A stretch of 64,000 bases of DNA, taken from Haemonchus contortus. Taxonomy: Eukaryota > Nematoda > Chromadorea > Rhabditida > Trichostrongylidae. The first letter of the stretch is position 1, and every line of letters starts with the position of its first letter. The notes beneath the pieces are model-generated. The model was not told the DNA's origin. It searched no databases and was given only the letters and a program-made list of their open reading frames with translations. A program made the translations under genes and the position numbers. Of this stretch, positions 23,841-37,500 are shown one piece after another. Location of the stretch: assembly GCA_000469685.2 (NCBI GenBank), contig LS997566.1, forward strand, positions 18,109,545 to 18,173,544, in the 5' to 3' direction.

Positions 23841-24399
23841 AAGGCACAGTTCACGATAATTCAATGGGCGAGAACGTCAATGGCTTTCCCGCCTCTCGAT
23901 CGATTCACGTTAGACGAGTGTCGAGACAATACATATTGCAACTATTCGTTCCAGGACCCACAAACAATTAGCTGCTCGGCGAGTGATGAGGCGATGTTTT
24001 TTCTCCCATTCTTTTTTCCTCTGTAATTCTTTTTGCTGCCGCGATCCCTTATTTAATTTCCTACTCCTAGAGGTAAGCTACTTATGCTGTTACTAGGGTT
24101 TCTTTGTTTACTTGTGCTTATAAGTGAATGAATTTTTGTTTACCATAGTCTGTTAATGGTACCAGGACCCACACGTACGCAGTGAGACACATTGTATAGC
24201 TCGTGCCAGCGCCCCACTCTTCTTCATTTTTCTGGTCCCATTCTCTTTCAGCCCCCTTTTTAACGGTTTTTCGAACCTTTTTTTCACCTTGGAAACACCT
24301 ATTCACGCAGTTTCTCCACCTTCATCGAACTATTTTCCATCTTATCTTCCATTTTTCGTCGTAATCTGGATTACTCAAAATTATCGTGAACTGGGCCTT
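23841..24399. mobile_element. MITE of the AAGGCACAGTTCACGATAA family
   Basis: The left end aaggcacagttcacgataat is mirrored at the right end (aattatcgtgaactgggcct), giving about 20-bp terminal inverted repeats around a 560-bp non-coding body. Partial relatives occur at 2104, 32859, 46700 and 58474. Confidence 0.65.
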
Positions 24400-25020
24400 T
24401 AAAGGATAGAAGGCTTCGTTTTGAACGCGGTCGCACCTACCGAAAGGTCACTGAAGGATGGTTTGTTTCAGATGCACTGAAGGGTACAAGTAGCAGGAAC
24501 TGAAAGTGCCAATAACACCAAACTACGCTGGAATCGGGGTGGGTCACGGTCTTCATTTCATCATTTCCTAATTCAATCATTGTTCTTTTGCCCTAGCGTC
24601 CTTTCAGCAGTTATCATTTTCACCTGCAATGCCAGCCATTTGAACGACTTGCACTCATTAGTGTGGATGAGATCAAATGCAACTTGTTAACTCAATATGA
24701 TGTCATGAGATGCCTTTCATGAAATGTTGTCATTACGCTTCAGATAAAATGAATATCCATAGTGTAAACAGTTCTTAAGCCCTAACAAATTACATAAAGG
24801 ATGTAGGATAAAGTCTTGAGCGATGATCTATCCCCGTCTGAGGGATGCGCTCTCGCATTCGACTTCGATTCGGAAACGCAGTGGCGTATTGAGTGCGTAT
24901 GTTGCCTATACAATGACTTGTGATGTTCAGCCGATATACAAGTCACTGCCTTTATCTCCCAAACGAGTCTGGTACCAATCAACAGACGACGGAAGAAAGA
25001 ATACTTGGTCGGTCTGGGTG

Positions 25021-25107
25021 AAATCGACCCGAGATTCAAACCATGATCATGTGTGTGTGTGTGTGTGTGATAGAACGTCACGTGCCACTACACCTACCAA
25101 GCCATGG
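25021..25107 (-). repeat. tRNA-derived SINE-like fragment with (GT)n insertion
   Basis: Minus strand carries a B-box-like ggtttgaatctcgg and an A-box-like ggtaggtgtagtggcac, as at 15941-16010. An 18-base GT microsatellite (25051-25068) separates them. Confidence 0.5.
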
Positions 25108-25430
25108 TCAAGTTACATACCACTCGATAAAGATGAAAACTATTTATCTATACTGGGGGCTTTAATAGGAACGAAAGTGAGTTAGAAAAAGAATAAATAA
25201 AATTGAAAATGCTGTAAAAAACTGCATCCATACAATTAATACAAGAAATGGTTCGCCCATTCCGACAATCTCGCAACTATGGGAAGAGCTCGACGTAAAC
25301 TGGACTTTTGAACAACAGATCCCATAAACAGCATAATTTGAAAACCATTCATCGTTGGAGTTGTGAAAATACATGTAAAAGACTATGCGTAAAGTATTGA
25401 AGGAATAATATGGTTGATACAAATCTGAAA

Positions 25431-25582
25431 TTATGCTTTACTCTGCCATGGTCTATAAATCACGTCCAAGATGTCTAAAAGAACAGGCTCGCTGGGCAGC
25501 AAGGCTAGAGAGGTAGTAGCAAAGATACGTGCTGCGGTCAGCTTACTGAATTCGGGCACACTGCTGCTGACTCTACTGATGG
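25431..25582 (-). CDS. RTK exon 24: C terminus and stop
   Basis: Begins ISRVSSSVPEFSKLTAAR and ends YRPWQSKA with TAA. Acceptor tttcccttcag. Frame and phase (1 nt carried in) match exon 23. Confidence 0.65.
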
Positions 25583-28500
25583 CTGAAGGGAAACAAACAA
25601 TAATATATGTAAGCAACCTGCAAAAGTGAACAGTACCACGATTATGAAAAACTGAAAAGTCGATAGGATTCGCCCAAAGCAGTTCGAGGGAAAATGATGA
25701 AATGATAATAGGTGAGAAGGTAATATCGAAAATTGTACTAAGAAACTTGCAGCGCAGTAGAAAAGCTACAAAAGAAACAACCTTGCTATAAAATGAATAC
25801 GACGTAAAAGCGAAAGAATTTTTCCTAAACGTTGTTTACACATAACATATTCAAGAGCATCAAGGCCCAGATCCTCTTCGCAGTAGGTTTCTTGTAAAAC
25901 GACCGAGTGGTTTCATTGATGGTAAGAGGTTGGTCAGCTGTAGTCGTCCTCTCACCGGGTCCTCCTCGACTGTTAGGCTGTCCACACTTGGTTCCGCTGA
26001 AATATTACTAAACAATATGACTAGATTTTACTCGCTTATCATTTACAGAAAAAGTCAGAGCTGAAGGAAATCTGATGTTCTAGATCTATGTTATGAGGAA
26101 TTATTTCTTCTGAATATTTTTTATGTTTGTATCGGATCACGTTCTCGGATTAACAGCATACTTCCGCAAATTTTCAACTGCGCAGCATTATGCTGAGGGA
26201 GATCTACCGTGTGAGCTTACCCGCCCAATAAGGTGGTGAGGGGGGGTTGGGGGGGGGGGTGGTCCGCTGAAGCGTGGTTCGTAATATAGCAAACTGGAAG
26301 ACCACCACCCATATCGAAGCTTTCTAGGTCTACCGCTCATACTTGCGTGTGGTTGAGTGCTGGCGTCTTAAGCTCAGAATTTAGCGAACCCAGGCCGGGG
26401 CTACAATAACTTGCAAACTTCTGGATTACAAACTTCAATCCGGCATACCCCTGAACCATTGAATGAATTTAGATGACAAACATTTTGGGTGCGTTTCGTT
26501 CATCTTCCGGCTCCAAATCTGTTTTTCATCTGATGAGCGTGTTAGGAAAGTTGGACCTTGGTTGTAAACAGAGGACAGAAAGAAATACAATCGTCCTGCC
26601 CAAGGAGTCGGAAGCCCCAGTGCGGTGACTGCCGTCAATTCCTGGAAGCTGCCGAACTTTTTCAACCTCAGCACACGATTTCACCTTCGTTGCATCCTTA
26701 GCCATCGTCCAGCGACTGATCCAACCCCTCCGATAAGCCAGCAATATTTGAGGGCGTACCCCGAACTGTTAGCAGCAATACTTGTCATTGATTCGCACAG
26801 TTTCTGCATAAAATCACGTAGGTTGTAAGAAATGGATCACGGTTGAGATAGTGTAGCATAGGATAAAATCAACAGGACACACAAAAGATAAAGGAGTCCC
26901 GATTATGGGAGCGTAATGTGCAGCAAAATAGGAGGTGCCGAGAGCTAACTTCTTACTCCAATAAGAATGACACACGATAAGCGGACACGGGGAAATAGAG
27001 GTGAGTAATGGGCTAGAAAATGAGAGGGCAGGTGTGGGAGATGGCAACAGCTGAAATCAGGAGTTCCCAACTTGTTCTAGAGCTCGAGGGGATTGAATGA
27101 ATCGTCTGGAGTCTTTTTACGTTTTATTTGGTGCAACCACAACCTGGGAGCTTTTACATGCTCGAGTTTTGAGCCACAGTGATTCTTCGTCAAATCGAGG
27201 CTGGGAAGGAATGTAAGTACTGAAACAGAGGCCGAACTATCAACCTCTGTTTCAGTCCCATCATGAAGTAAGCTGAAAGATCAGTTCCTTACCAGACCAG
27301 CCTTTCCTAACTAGCGACAATCTATGTTGAGAAAACAAAGTTTCGCACGCAAACTCAAATTAAATGGAGAACGCACTTGTGTTTTCGTCTTTAGATAGCT
27401 CATTGTCGGCCAAGTGAGGAAGCTCATCAGAAGAATCCAATGACGACATCGGTGTTGTGTACGTGATAGCTCGTTTTCTGAAAACAAACGTCTTATTGTT
27501 ACAAGTACTAACATACTTTCGGGTTTAATTACATCCTGAATTCCAGTCCTCGACGCATTCCCAAAAACTTTCAGAGAGACTGATGATAGCGTTCTGTTTT
27601 GCTATTGAAGCACGGGTTACCCAACACGGTCAGGTTGTTCACCCTACCACGAGCAAATGAATACGAAATAATGCAGAAATAATGTGGGGATATGATGCGA
27701 GAATGTTGTAGCGACTAAATGTCTTCCCCCTCACACTCGTACAACAAAAATCCTCCCCAACCGGATTTTCTAGCATTCCGTGGTGGGATTCTCCGAAGCA
27801 AAACGAAGATTTCAAAGAAAGCTCCAAAAAAGAGTCTAGCTTCTGTGAACCATGGTACTTACAAACAAAACTTTATTGAGAAATTTTCAGGTTTTGTCAG
27901 ATGTGCAGTGCGCCTACAAGGGGCTAGTTAACTTTATTAAAAGCATAATCTTTCCTATGAATAGTCACTGCTAATTTCCTTTTTTCCTACTCAAAGCTAT
28001 TCAACAAAACCATAGGGAAGGGTTTTTCACTGCCACAACATTATGATTTAGGTTTACGAAAAATCCCTTGGTCTCTTGATTTTTTATTTCTAACCTCACA
28101 ATAAGGTTTTTCGATTAGAGGTACCTTATGGTTGGATTGACGGTACATAAGTCATACAGTTGCGCTCTTGTTTCCCCTTCGTTTCTTCTTCTGATGGAAG
28201 TTAATCACTTTTCAACTGATGGAGGTGAGCATGTTCATAGAGGAAAATTTAATCGCCTCACAAGCTTTGAGCAACTTCAAAATTTGCTGAGATTTCGCTA
28301 GTGGTTGACCACGATTCAAAGGGCTTTGAAAGTCCATTTTTTCTAAGCTCTTCTTTGTTGACATTGCTAATTTCAATCTTCTTACTCGACTATAGAGCTC
28401 TTTCCTACGCACTCAAACTCGGAACAACTCTTTTTTCCTCCAGAAAAGAAGGTCTCCAAACTCTGGGACATTTTTTATCCATTGAGGACTAGCAGTAATT

Positions 28501-31500
28501 TTCTTCGAATGTTTGATGCCTATCCTACTTATATAATCGGCTAAGTGTGTCTGTTGGTGTGTTTGCGTGTGTGTGTGTCTGACCGGAAATTCATAACTCC
28601 TGTCCCCGTAAACCTAGAAAGTTTAAACTTGGTAGGAGTGCTGAGGGCAGGATGGGAACACCTATGCTAGGTGGCAGGACCGGACTCCGCCCATAGGGGG
28701 CGGGGTTTGTGCGAAATGAGTGTCCCCCCTGGAATTCATAACTCCTGTCCCCGTGGGCCCACAAGTTCAAAAGTTTAAAGAGTACCGGCGGCGGGATGAA
28801 AGCACTCATGAAGGGTAGCGAAACTAGACTCCACTCACAATGGGCGGGGTTTGAGCAGAAATCAATAACCCCTGTTCCCGTGGGCCTAGAAAGTTCAAAT
28901 TTTGATTGGAGTACAAGCGACAGGATGGGAACACTTATTATACAGTGCGCCGCAGGATGATACAGCCACCTCTAATTTTCCCAAAAACTCACAGTATATG
29001 ATGTTTCTGAAAAACTGCCCAAGTAAAAATGTGTTAAATTTGAATTGCTATTCGCACATTATCACCAAATTCCAGCTCGAAAACACAAAAATTTTTTTGG
29101 TCAATTTTTCAATAAAGGCTGCTTTTCCAACGTCGCAAAATGATACAGCCATTTGATGTCTTCGTGTCGTTTTTTAGTTCAACGCAACGAAATTGCTTCG
29201 ATTATGTAATGTTCTCCATTTTCAGGCAATGGGAAGAGGAAACTTGTCTTCGGATTTCGAGAATGGTCAAATCCTCGCGAAAAAGGAGCGGGACTGTCAA
29301 ATCGCAGAATCGTGCGAGATTTGGGTCGATCTCACGCAGCTGTGGATAACTTCATCAAGAATCCTGAAGAATATGGAACCAGAAGAAGTGCTGGACGTCC
29401 TTCGCTCCTTTTCGACAAAGAGAAGCGCCGTATCAAGAGGAAAATGCGTAAGGCACCCATCATGACAAAAAACATCGAGAAAATCGGGTCGCTTCCGCCA
29501 GAAGGTGCAGCCGAACCGTATGGAATAAGGTGTTCGTCATGTGCTGACATTTGACCTTCCTTCTCTTGATGGTTTTTGTTCTTCAGGTCGTTTTTTCCGA
29601 TGGGAAGAAGTTTAACTGTGATGGTCCAGACGGAAACCGATTTTATTGGCACGACCTGAGGAAGGAAAAACTTCACTTTTCCAGACGAAACTTTAATGGA
29701 GGAGGAGTCATGGTTTGGGCCGCGATCTCGTCCACTAAGCGTATCCGTTTATGATTCGTATCGAAAGAGATGAGTTCATTCTTTTGTCGAACTGTTATGC
29801 GCCGTGCACTTCTCCCTTCTTGGCGTCAGAATCTGCACCAAAATCATGTTTTTATGCAAGATAAGGCTCCAATTTACGTCAGCAGCAGCACCCAAGCTTG
29901 GTTCTCTCGGCACTTCTGCCTTGACCGGCGAACAGCTCCGGTTTGAATTCGATGGAAAATGTATGGGGCTTCATGGTGCGGAAGATTTACGCCCAAAACA
30001 AGCAACTCCGAGGCGTCAAGGAGTTGAAAAAAGCGATAAACGAAGCATGGCACCAAGTTGCCCAGGAGCTGACCGATAATTTTTTTTCGAGCCTAGACCA
30101 CCGTATTATCAAAGTAATTCGAAAGAATGGTGGGTCAGCTGATTATTGACTTTGCTACTTTCTCTCCTTGTTGTATGATTGTTGTTAAATAAATTAATTT
30201 TGTGAGTGGCTGTATCATTTTGCGACGTTGGAAAAGCACCCTTTATTGAAAAATTGACCAAAAAAATGTTTGTGCTTCCGAGCTGGAATTTGGTGATAAT
30301 GTGCGAACTGCAATTCAAATTTGACACATTTTTTACTTCGGCAGTTTTTCAGAAACATCATATACTGTGAGTTTTTGGGAAAATTAGAGGTGGCTGTATC
30401 ATTTTGCGACGTACTGTGGGTGGCAGAAAAGAATCCCGCATGCAGGGAGTGGTGCTTGCGCGAAAATTTACAATTTGGCCCTAGGGCGTTCAAAGTATTC
30501 CAATATATGGAAAGTCCTCTTCCTTCCTCTGTCCTTTTTTCTCTGAATAGTCGCCTTTGTGATGTTATACGATGTTCTATTCGGACACAGCGAAGATGGC
30601 CTACAGAAAAAATCGCTCTCAGTTCGGAACTATTATAATACTGAGGGGGTAGAGCTTTCAGAGGAAAAGGAGAATCCGAAGTGTTATTCGCGCATAGCAA
30701 ATTTCTTACAGGAAGGTGGAGCGCCCGGCGAAGGCGGGCGACACCATAAGAAGGAGGGAAGCCCGGCGGCCCGACTGGTGTAGCTGAAGTTAAGCATGTG
30801 GAAAACATCAAAAAGCTTTTAGGGCTTCGCTAGAAAAGAAAAACTGTAGTATAAACCCTAAGAATCTGTATTCCCACGGCACGCTGTTCACTATACTCAC
30901 CTGGGTGGCATTCTGCATTCGGTAGCACGTTCTGCAGAATAGCGCCTTCCAGCTCTACTTCTCTGAAAATAGAGAATAATACAGTATTTTTTCTGAATCA
31001 CAAACTTAAATGCTTTTTAAACGCTCAGAAAACATGGACATCATAGGAAATAAAGGTTATTGCCTATAAATGGGTTTCTTTCGATTAATTTATCCACATC
31101 CTCCCAAAATGGGCTCTCTCGCCCTCTGTCCTCACTGGTCCACGCTCACTCGCCCTTGAGGCATTCAGACGGTTGCATTGTGTTTCACTGGTGCAAGGAA
31201 TGTATGCTGAGAACTTTCTCTCCTCTCTGGAGTTTAAAGTGGCGGTTATACTAGTTTCTTGTGTTTTTCCCTTGTTTCACAGATGTACAGAGTGCACAAT
31301 CAAAGAATTGCAAACAAACAGCCTTAGTTGTGATTAATTTTTCCTTCTTCAATTGATCACTTCATAGAGCAAGCAGAGGAGGTGAACACACTATATTCGG
31401 AATTTCATACTGTTCACGTTTACCGCGAAAATTAATTCAAGGATCTTGCGAGTAGTTTGGGATCACCTTGTGTTGTGGCACGACTTGCTGCCATAACACA

Positions 31501-34500
31501 AGGTGATTGCTTATTTTTTCGCTATTCCGATGGCGTGCATTACGGACCGCTTTACCGAGCGTTTCTGGAGATATCTCTCGGTAAACGCTTCAAACTAATT
31601 TTATTCATGACTACAGATGAGCCTTGCGCACAAAATAGAATTTTTTGTTTTCTCTTTTTTGTTTAATTATCCTTTTTTGCCACAGTTACAATGCTGAAGT
31701 CTCACAAAGAAGGTAGGCTATTGATAAGCACAGTTCACTATAGAAGCGGTTTCTGACATTTCCTCATTGGATGAATTTGAGGTCCCTCGTATGACGTATC
31801 TGGCGCTATCAGGTCGGAGAACGGCCTGGCTAGAGAGTTATAAAGGCTCAAAAAATGTCCCGTGTGTTTGGCGGACGAGTTTTGTCAGCACTGTACAGGC
31901 TGCACCATCCACAATGGGACGATGGCATCTAAAAATATACATAACTCTAAACACCCTAAAAATATAGTGGACTTTTTGGCGTCGAATGCGCGGCTCTGTT
32001 CTAACATGATCTCAAAAGGCTGAAAACATGCTGTTTTTCCTAAGAAGAGAACATGTTTGCGGTCTAATCAAATGCTGGAATCTTGTAAAAAGTTCACTTC
32101 ATACGAGGGTCAGAAGATACTCTTTTGAACAACTGCGCCCTACCACGAGGACACTCGACTGCTGAAGGTGTCTATAAGGATGAAGAGCCTAAGAGCACAA
32201 ACGATTTTTGGAGCGAGTCAACCTCATAAGACCATCAACAAACATCGAGGTATAACAGTTAGACGCTACGAACTCAGAATAAAGTGTTACACATGTATTA
32301 CTGAAACAAACACTAGTGAAATAAGTATAATCGAGGGTTACCTACCACCTAGTAACTGCCATCAAAGATTATTTATTGATTAGCCAAGAGCCGTGTGCGC
32401 GACACGCGCCTTTGAGTCCCCTATCTTGTCAGATGCGATCCAAGGGAACTCATGTAGAGAGTTCAAACAACTTCTCATGATCCACAGCAACAATGAAAGG
32501 CAAATCTGGACAGTTATGGCTTGATGCAGTCAGCTCTCAGCGCACTTGCAACAACTGTAATCTCGTTCAAATACCCCACTATCCATGCCGATCTCGTTCA
32601 ATCCCTACTTTCATTACCGCACTTTCCTCAAAATCGGCGGAATTTTTCGCCCCTTTCACCACCCATGCACTAACTCAAGCCAATACTTCCGCTTTTCGGC
32701 CCAAAAACGGGACTTCAAAATTACCATGAGCTAGGCCCTCAGGCTGTGAAGGGACTCTATCCCTTAGTTGTGTTTTTTTAGCACCGAAACACAGTGCTCT
32801 TCCCGTTATAATATTTAATATTTCGCAGTTGTGCTACCTTAACATTTTGGTTGCACTTGAAGGCACAGTTCACGTAATTTTGGGGTATCCGGTTTTTGAC
32901 GAGAAATGTTAGGTACGGACTACAGTAGTACAATGGAAAAGCAGAAAATGCGAAAAACAATGAATAAAAAGAAATAAAAGGCTAAAAAAGGAAGAGAAAA
33001 GGGGGATGAACGAGTTACACGGCTAAAAAAAAAACGGCGGTCAAGGAAATTTTTAGGCGAGTAGACGAATGCGACGTAATGTCGACAATCCAACACAACA
33101 CGCTCAAACGGCTGATTTTGGCTTCTTCGTTAATATTATCTATTCTAATGCTGATGAAACCGGCTAGAAACTTGTCTAGGAGGGTAATTTGACCCGTAGA
33201 ACACGAATATCGCATCCCCTCATCATGAAAACGCCTGGGACACTAGTTAGGGGCAAGTTTTCAGCAAGACCGGTGACCCAGCGATTTGGCGCAGGCGCCT
33301 GTAGCGCAAGCGCTAGGCATCTTTATGACAAATGGATGCAATATTCGTGTTCTACGGGTCAAATTACCCCTGTAGGCAAGTTTCTAGCCGATTTCATCAT
33401 CTTTGAAAACATTCGGTAGAAATCCACCCCATTCTCGACAAGGTGGGGAAGTGGGTAAATAGTGCCGACATTTTTGATCTTTATTTCCCAGAAAAGTAAC
33501 CGTACACCTCAAACTTCGAGGGAGATTATCATATTGATGGAAATAATGGATCCGACAAATCATCAGAGAGAATCGGTGCATAACTACTCATGAAATAGCG
33601 GGTAGACTTAATGTGTCAAATTCGACTGAGCACGATCATCTGATGGGATCTGACTGACTCTTATATGGGCTGGCTCACTGACTGAGTAAGGACAGCCTCT
33701 CGGACTGCCTTTCCGTGTGTGATTCGTCGCTTTAATTTGGTGAAAGTTAGCTCCTCCTTAAATATATTATAACCAAAGACGAGAACTGGGTTGTGTAGGA
33801 CAACGTAGAGTGAGAACGATGGTTGAGCAATTCCATTAACGCCTACTAACTAGTGGCTAGTGAGACCGAAAAGAAATAACCTATTAAAAGCTGTTACAGC
33901 ACAGCTAAACGATTACTCCCAAAAAAGTATTACTCTAAGCTGGATACAACCAGTAATAGAACAGAAGCGCCTAGAACTGGCCTATCCTAAAAAGGCGCTC
34001 TTTCATCCGGATAACCCAGACCCCACGTAATCTCGTTAAGAAATACTAGAGTTTGTCCGCAGTCACCGCATTTATACGTTCAGATCTCTGTGGAATATTC
34101 TGAGCAAGAAATCGTTTGTTTTCACGGAGTCTTACGAAATGTAGAACGCCCAATGAATGTTAGACGCTGAAACATAAAAAAATTCGAACCACAAAATGGA
34201 GTACACCTCTTGAAGCCATATACGCTCCAGCTTTCCAGAGCGCCAGATCACTGAAGCGGCTTGTAGTGATGTTGGGTTGAAGTTTTCATTCGTTTATTTT
34301 TGTAATCACTTCAGCCAGTTTGTCTCAAGCTGGGGATGGGTATAGAATAATATTCATTTAATGATTGCAAACCCTTCCTACGAAAAAAACTCCAGGCCTA
34401 GATGTTGAATGTAGTTTTGAGGACTGAAGACAGTCTCTTTGTGTGATCCACGTTCGAATGTGGAGACTTGGTCTTATGCCTCTGCGGTGGTATTAGTACA

Positions 34501-37500
34501 GATTTGGGCTAGAACACACTAAATGTAAGCTTAGGAAACCACCATGTCCCTCGCTCCCATAGCATCTATATCGCCGGTATTCGTCATGAGGAAGGTGAGG
34601 AATCACTGCCGTGTGATAAACATACAGAATGTCCCACCATTCTACAAACCTCATGCTGACTGGATAGCTCTGAAGTTGCCATGTAGGTTTCGGCAGTCTT
34701 GATCAGTGCCAAATATCCATATCCTTCAGTAGACTGAAATAGCTTCTTTCAATTTGTTTATTTCAAGAACTATTCTCTGATAATATTAGGTTGATGCATA
34801 ATTATTGCGGATTTTTTTGCGCTTTTTTTTCTCTCAGTAAAATTGAACTTTTGAATTCGGGAGAGATAATTCTCTACTGTCTGTCCAGGAATGTCTGAAT
34901 ATGTCTAGGAAGTCATCTTCATATACGCCAAATTTGTTCTGTTACATCGAGAAAAGTTGGAAGGCGGCTTACTCATATGATGCGGCGGCGTGATCTCAAC
35001 GAACTTCTCGGTAATGAAACAGTCAGCCAAAGCCGAACAACGAATGGAATCTGCTTCTGCGGTCGTTTAACGAGCAAAACTTTCGACAAAGTGGATAGCT
35101 CGATGGTCAGCGTCAAGGCGTGATCGCCTCCAAGAATCGAAACTTCTTCACCTGTGGATCCGACCGCCTAGCAAATGTTAAGCAGGGCTTGACGTAGATG
35201 GTGGATACCTTTCGGAGCAATTATTTGAACATGTCTTTGCTATATATTTATATTGCTTCTTCAAGTAAAATTTGCTGAAAAAAACCGCAATAATTATGCA
35301 TCAACCTAATATATTAAGAAAGTGAAATGTCTCTCCTGCAAAGAACATTTCAGTAATGTGCCCATCCTCTGCCCGAGGCTCTATTTAAACAGGATTGTGT
35401 ATTTGTGAAATTATTTAACTTCATCCAGCGAATTGAACGAGGAACGAGCTATAAAATACAGTGTTGGAAACGGTCACATTGGGATGAGCAGTGAAACCCC
35501 GTGCTTCACCCCGTGCTCGCTACTATCTCAAACTGTTCAACTTTGCTATTTTACAAAAAGACGCTTTAATATCAATATTATACTATGCGACCTGCACTCT
35601 GCTATACCTCTTCGAGTAATCCAGTAAATATGTATGAGATCTCTTCGAATGATGGTCGTTTACCAGGTACTTTGTCCCAACATCTCGTCATAACTTCAGC
35701 TCTGAAATAATTTTTTGAAAATAACAGATGATTCTGAAATGCGGTAATTCGATAAAAGAGTTGTGATGAATTTTTTGATAGAGAAGAAAGGCTTCATTGG
35801 CTTATCACATCTGACTTAAGAAGTTCATAAAAATAATTATAACCGGATCACTAATGATAATGAAATAGAAGAAACTGTATAAATGCGTACACGTACATTT
35901 TGTCCGTAGCAAGTAATGGTCTTCTTGGCCGATTGCCAGCTTCCAAATGAGGAATAAGGTTCAACGGTTCGATATCCTCAAACGGACGCTCACCCATTGA
36001 ATACATTTCGAAAAGAACAATACCGTATGACCATCTGAAACGACCCATCTAATGTCCCACTCAGCGTTGGTGAACGCGAAAAACAAATGTGTTGCCAAAC
36101 AATTTCATGATTTCATTCGAAGGAAGACAATTTCATAAGAGACCGTATTCCGGCATGTGAGTTGAGCATAAAATTATAAACGAACTGCTCACTACATTTG
36201 TGAAGACCCTCACCGCTTCTCTGCAGCTAGGCAAGCTAAGAAGCGATGATGATCTTCACATTTGTAGCAAGCAGTTTTTCTTGTTTTCTGTAAACAAATC
36301 TAGGCGTTGATTTGGATCGAGCAATAATTGAAGAACAAGGCTTGAACCTTTTGAATGAAACAACTTACACGTCACTTTTCACCGAGAACAACTCCCGCTG
36401 CAGGCATTCTATTGCTAACCATTTTATAGGCAGGCGACCGCTGGCTGACAACGGCGACTCACCCTCTGTGGTCAGCGAAAGTCCAAAATCACTGATCTGC
36501 AATTGTAGAGCTGAATAAATTGACCCTTCAAAGAGAAACTGCAGATTCCACCAGCACCGTTCTGCACTGACCCACTTTTTTTCTTTTGTGGGAAGATATT
36601 CTCTGACGAGTTCAGCTGAAAGACACCCCTCTGGCGTCTAGCTTTCTTCACTTCTTCTGGTAGTCAAATGAGCCCAAAAAAATCATGCATGAACCCCTGG
36701 TATTCAATACATACGGAGTGTTCGATTAACAATCTATTGATTATACACCGTTTGCTACCGTCTTCGATCAAAAAACAGGTTTGCTCTTTGGCCCTTGCTT
36801 AACTTCTGCCCTTTTGTCCTTCTGAAGGCTCAGGTTGGCTCAACCCCAAAATTCACATGCAGTCGCCTCTCGGGTCACATCGTAAAATACATAGGTGTGA
36901 TCGCAGGAGGAATAAAGGGAGGAGTGTTTGCCCAAAAATGCTTTTCTTCCGTGACGGCTTTCGAAGAATCTGTTCCGAATGATTACGAAGTTGATACCCG
37001 TTCCCCTTCGTTTGTATACAGGACTCCGGGTATACCAAACCCAATATCGGAGCATCTACTCGAAGCTATTAGCAATCTGTTTTCATGCGAACGTTATTGG
37101 CTCGTTTGTGGAACCTAAATCTACCTGTCACTTCAACCGCTACTGTCACCATTCTTCTTCCGAAATCATTCTTGGAGGTTTGCTACTCGCAGTATTTCAA
37201 TTTCTAAAGAAGAATACGCTCAGCAATCATACCTTGGACCTGGTTCTATGCCATGAGGACTCACTGCGACATGGCAGCCAGACAACCTATGGGTTCAAGC
37301 GGCCTTCCTCTCTGAGATTTCAAATAAGTCAATGTGTTTTGAGTAAACGAACTAGGTCCATCCCTTTTCCACTTCTTCGACTACTGAATTCACCCGGTTC
37401 TCATTCCTTCCTCATTCTCATCCCTTCAACTGCAAATCTGACCACTAGAAAATGTATCATGGAAAGTTCTATGTGATATTTCCCACTAGATCGATGCCAC

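Larger units (their letters stand above)
28522..30779 (+). repeat. Modular repeat, copy 2, split by a Tc1-like insertion
   Basis: Left part 28522-28942 and right part 30417-30779 together match copy 1 at 22118-22971, unit by unit, including the palindromic 3' end. The break falls after gggaacacttatta, exactly where copy 1 continues uninterrupted, and a transposon fills the gap. Confidence 0.7.

Noticed and set aside
26435..26744. Two overlapping minus-strand ORFs (72 and 79 codons)
   Set aside because: No splice context, no recognisable domain and not phase-compatible with the RTK tail exons.
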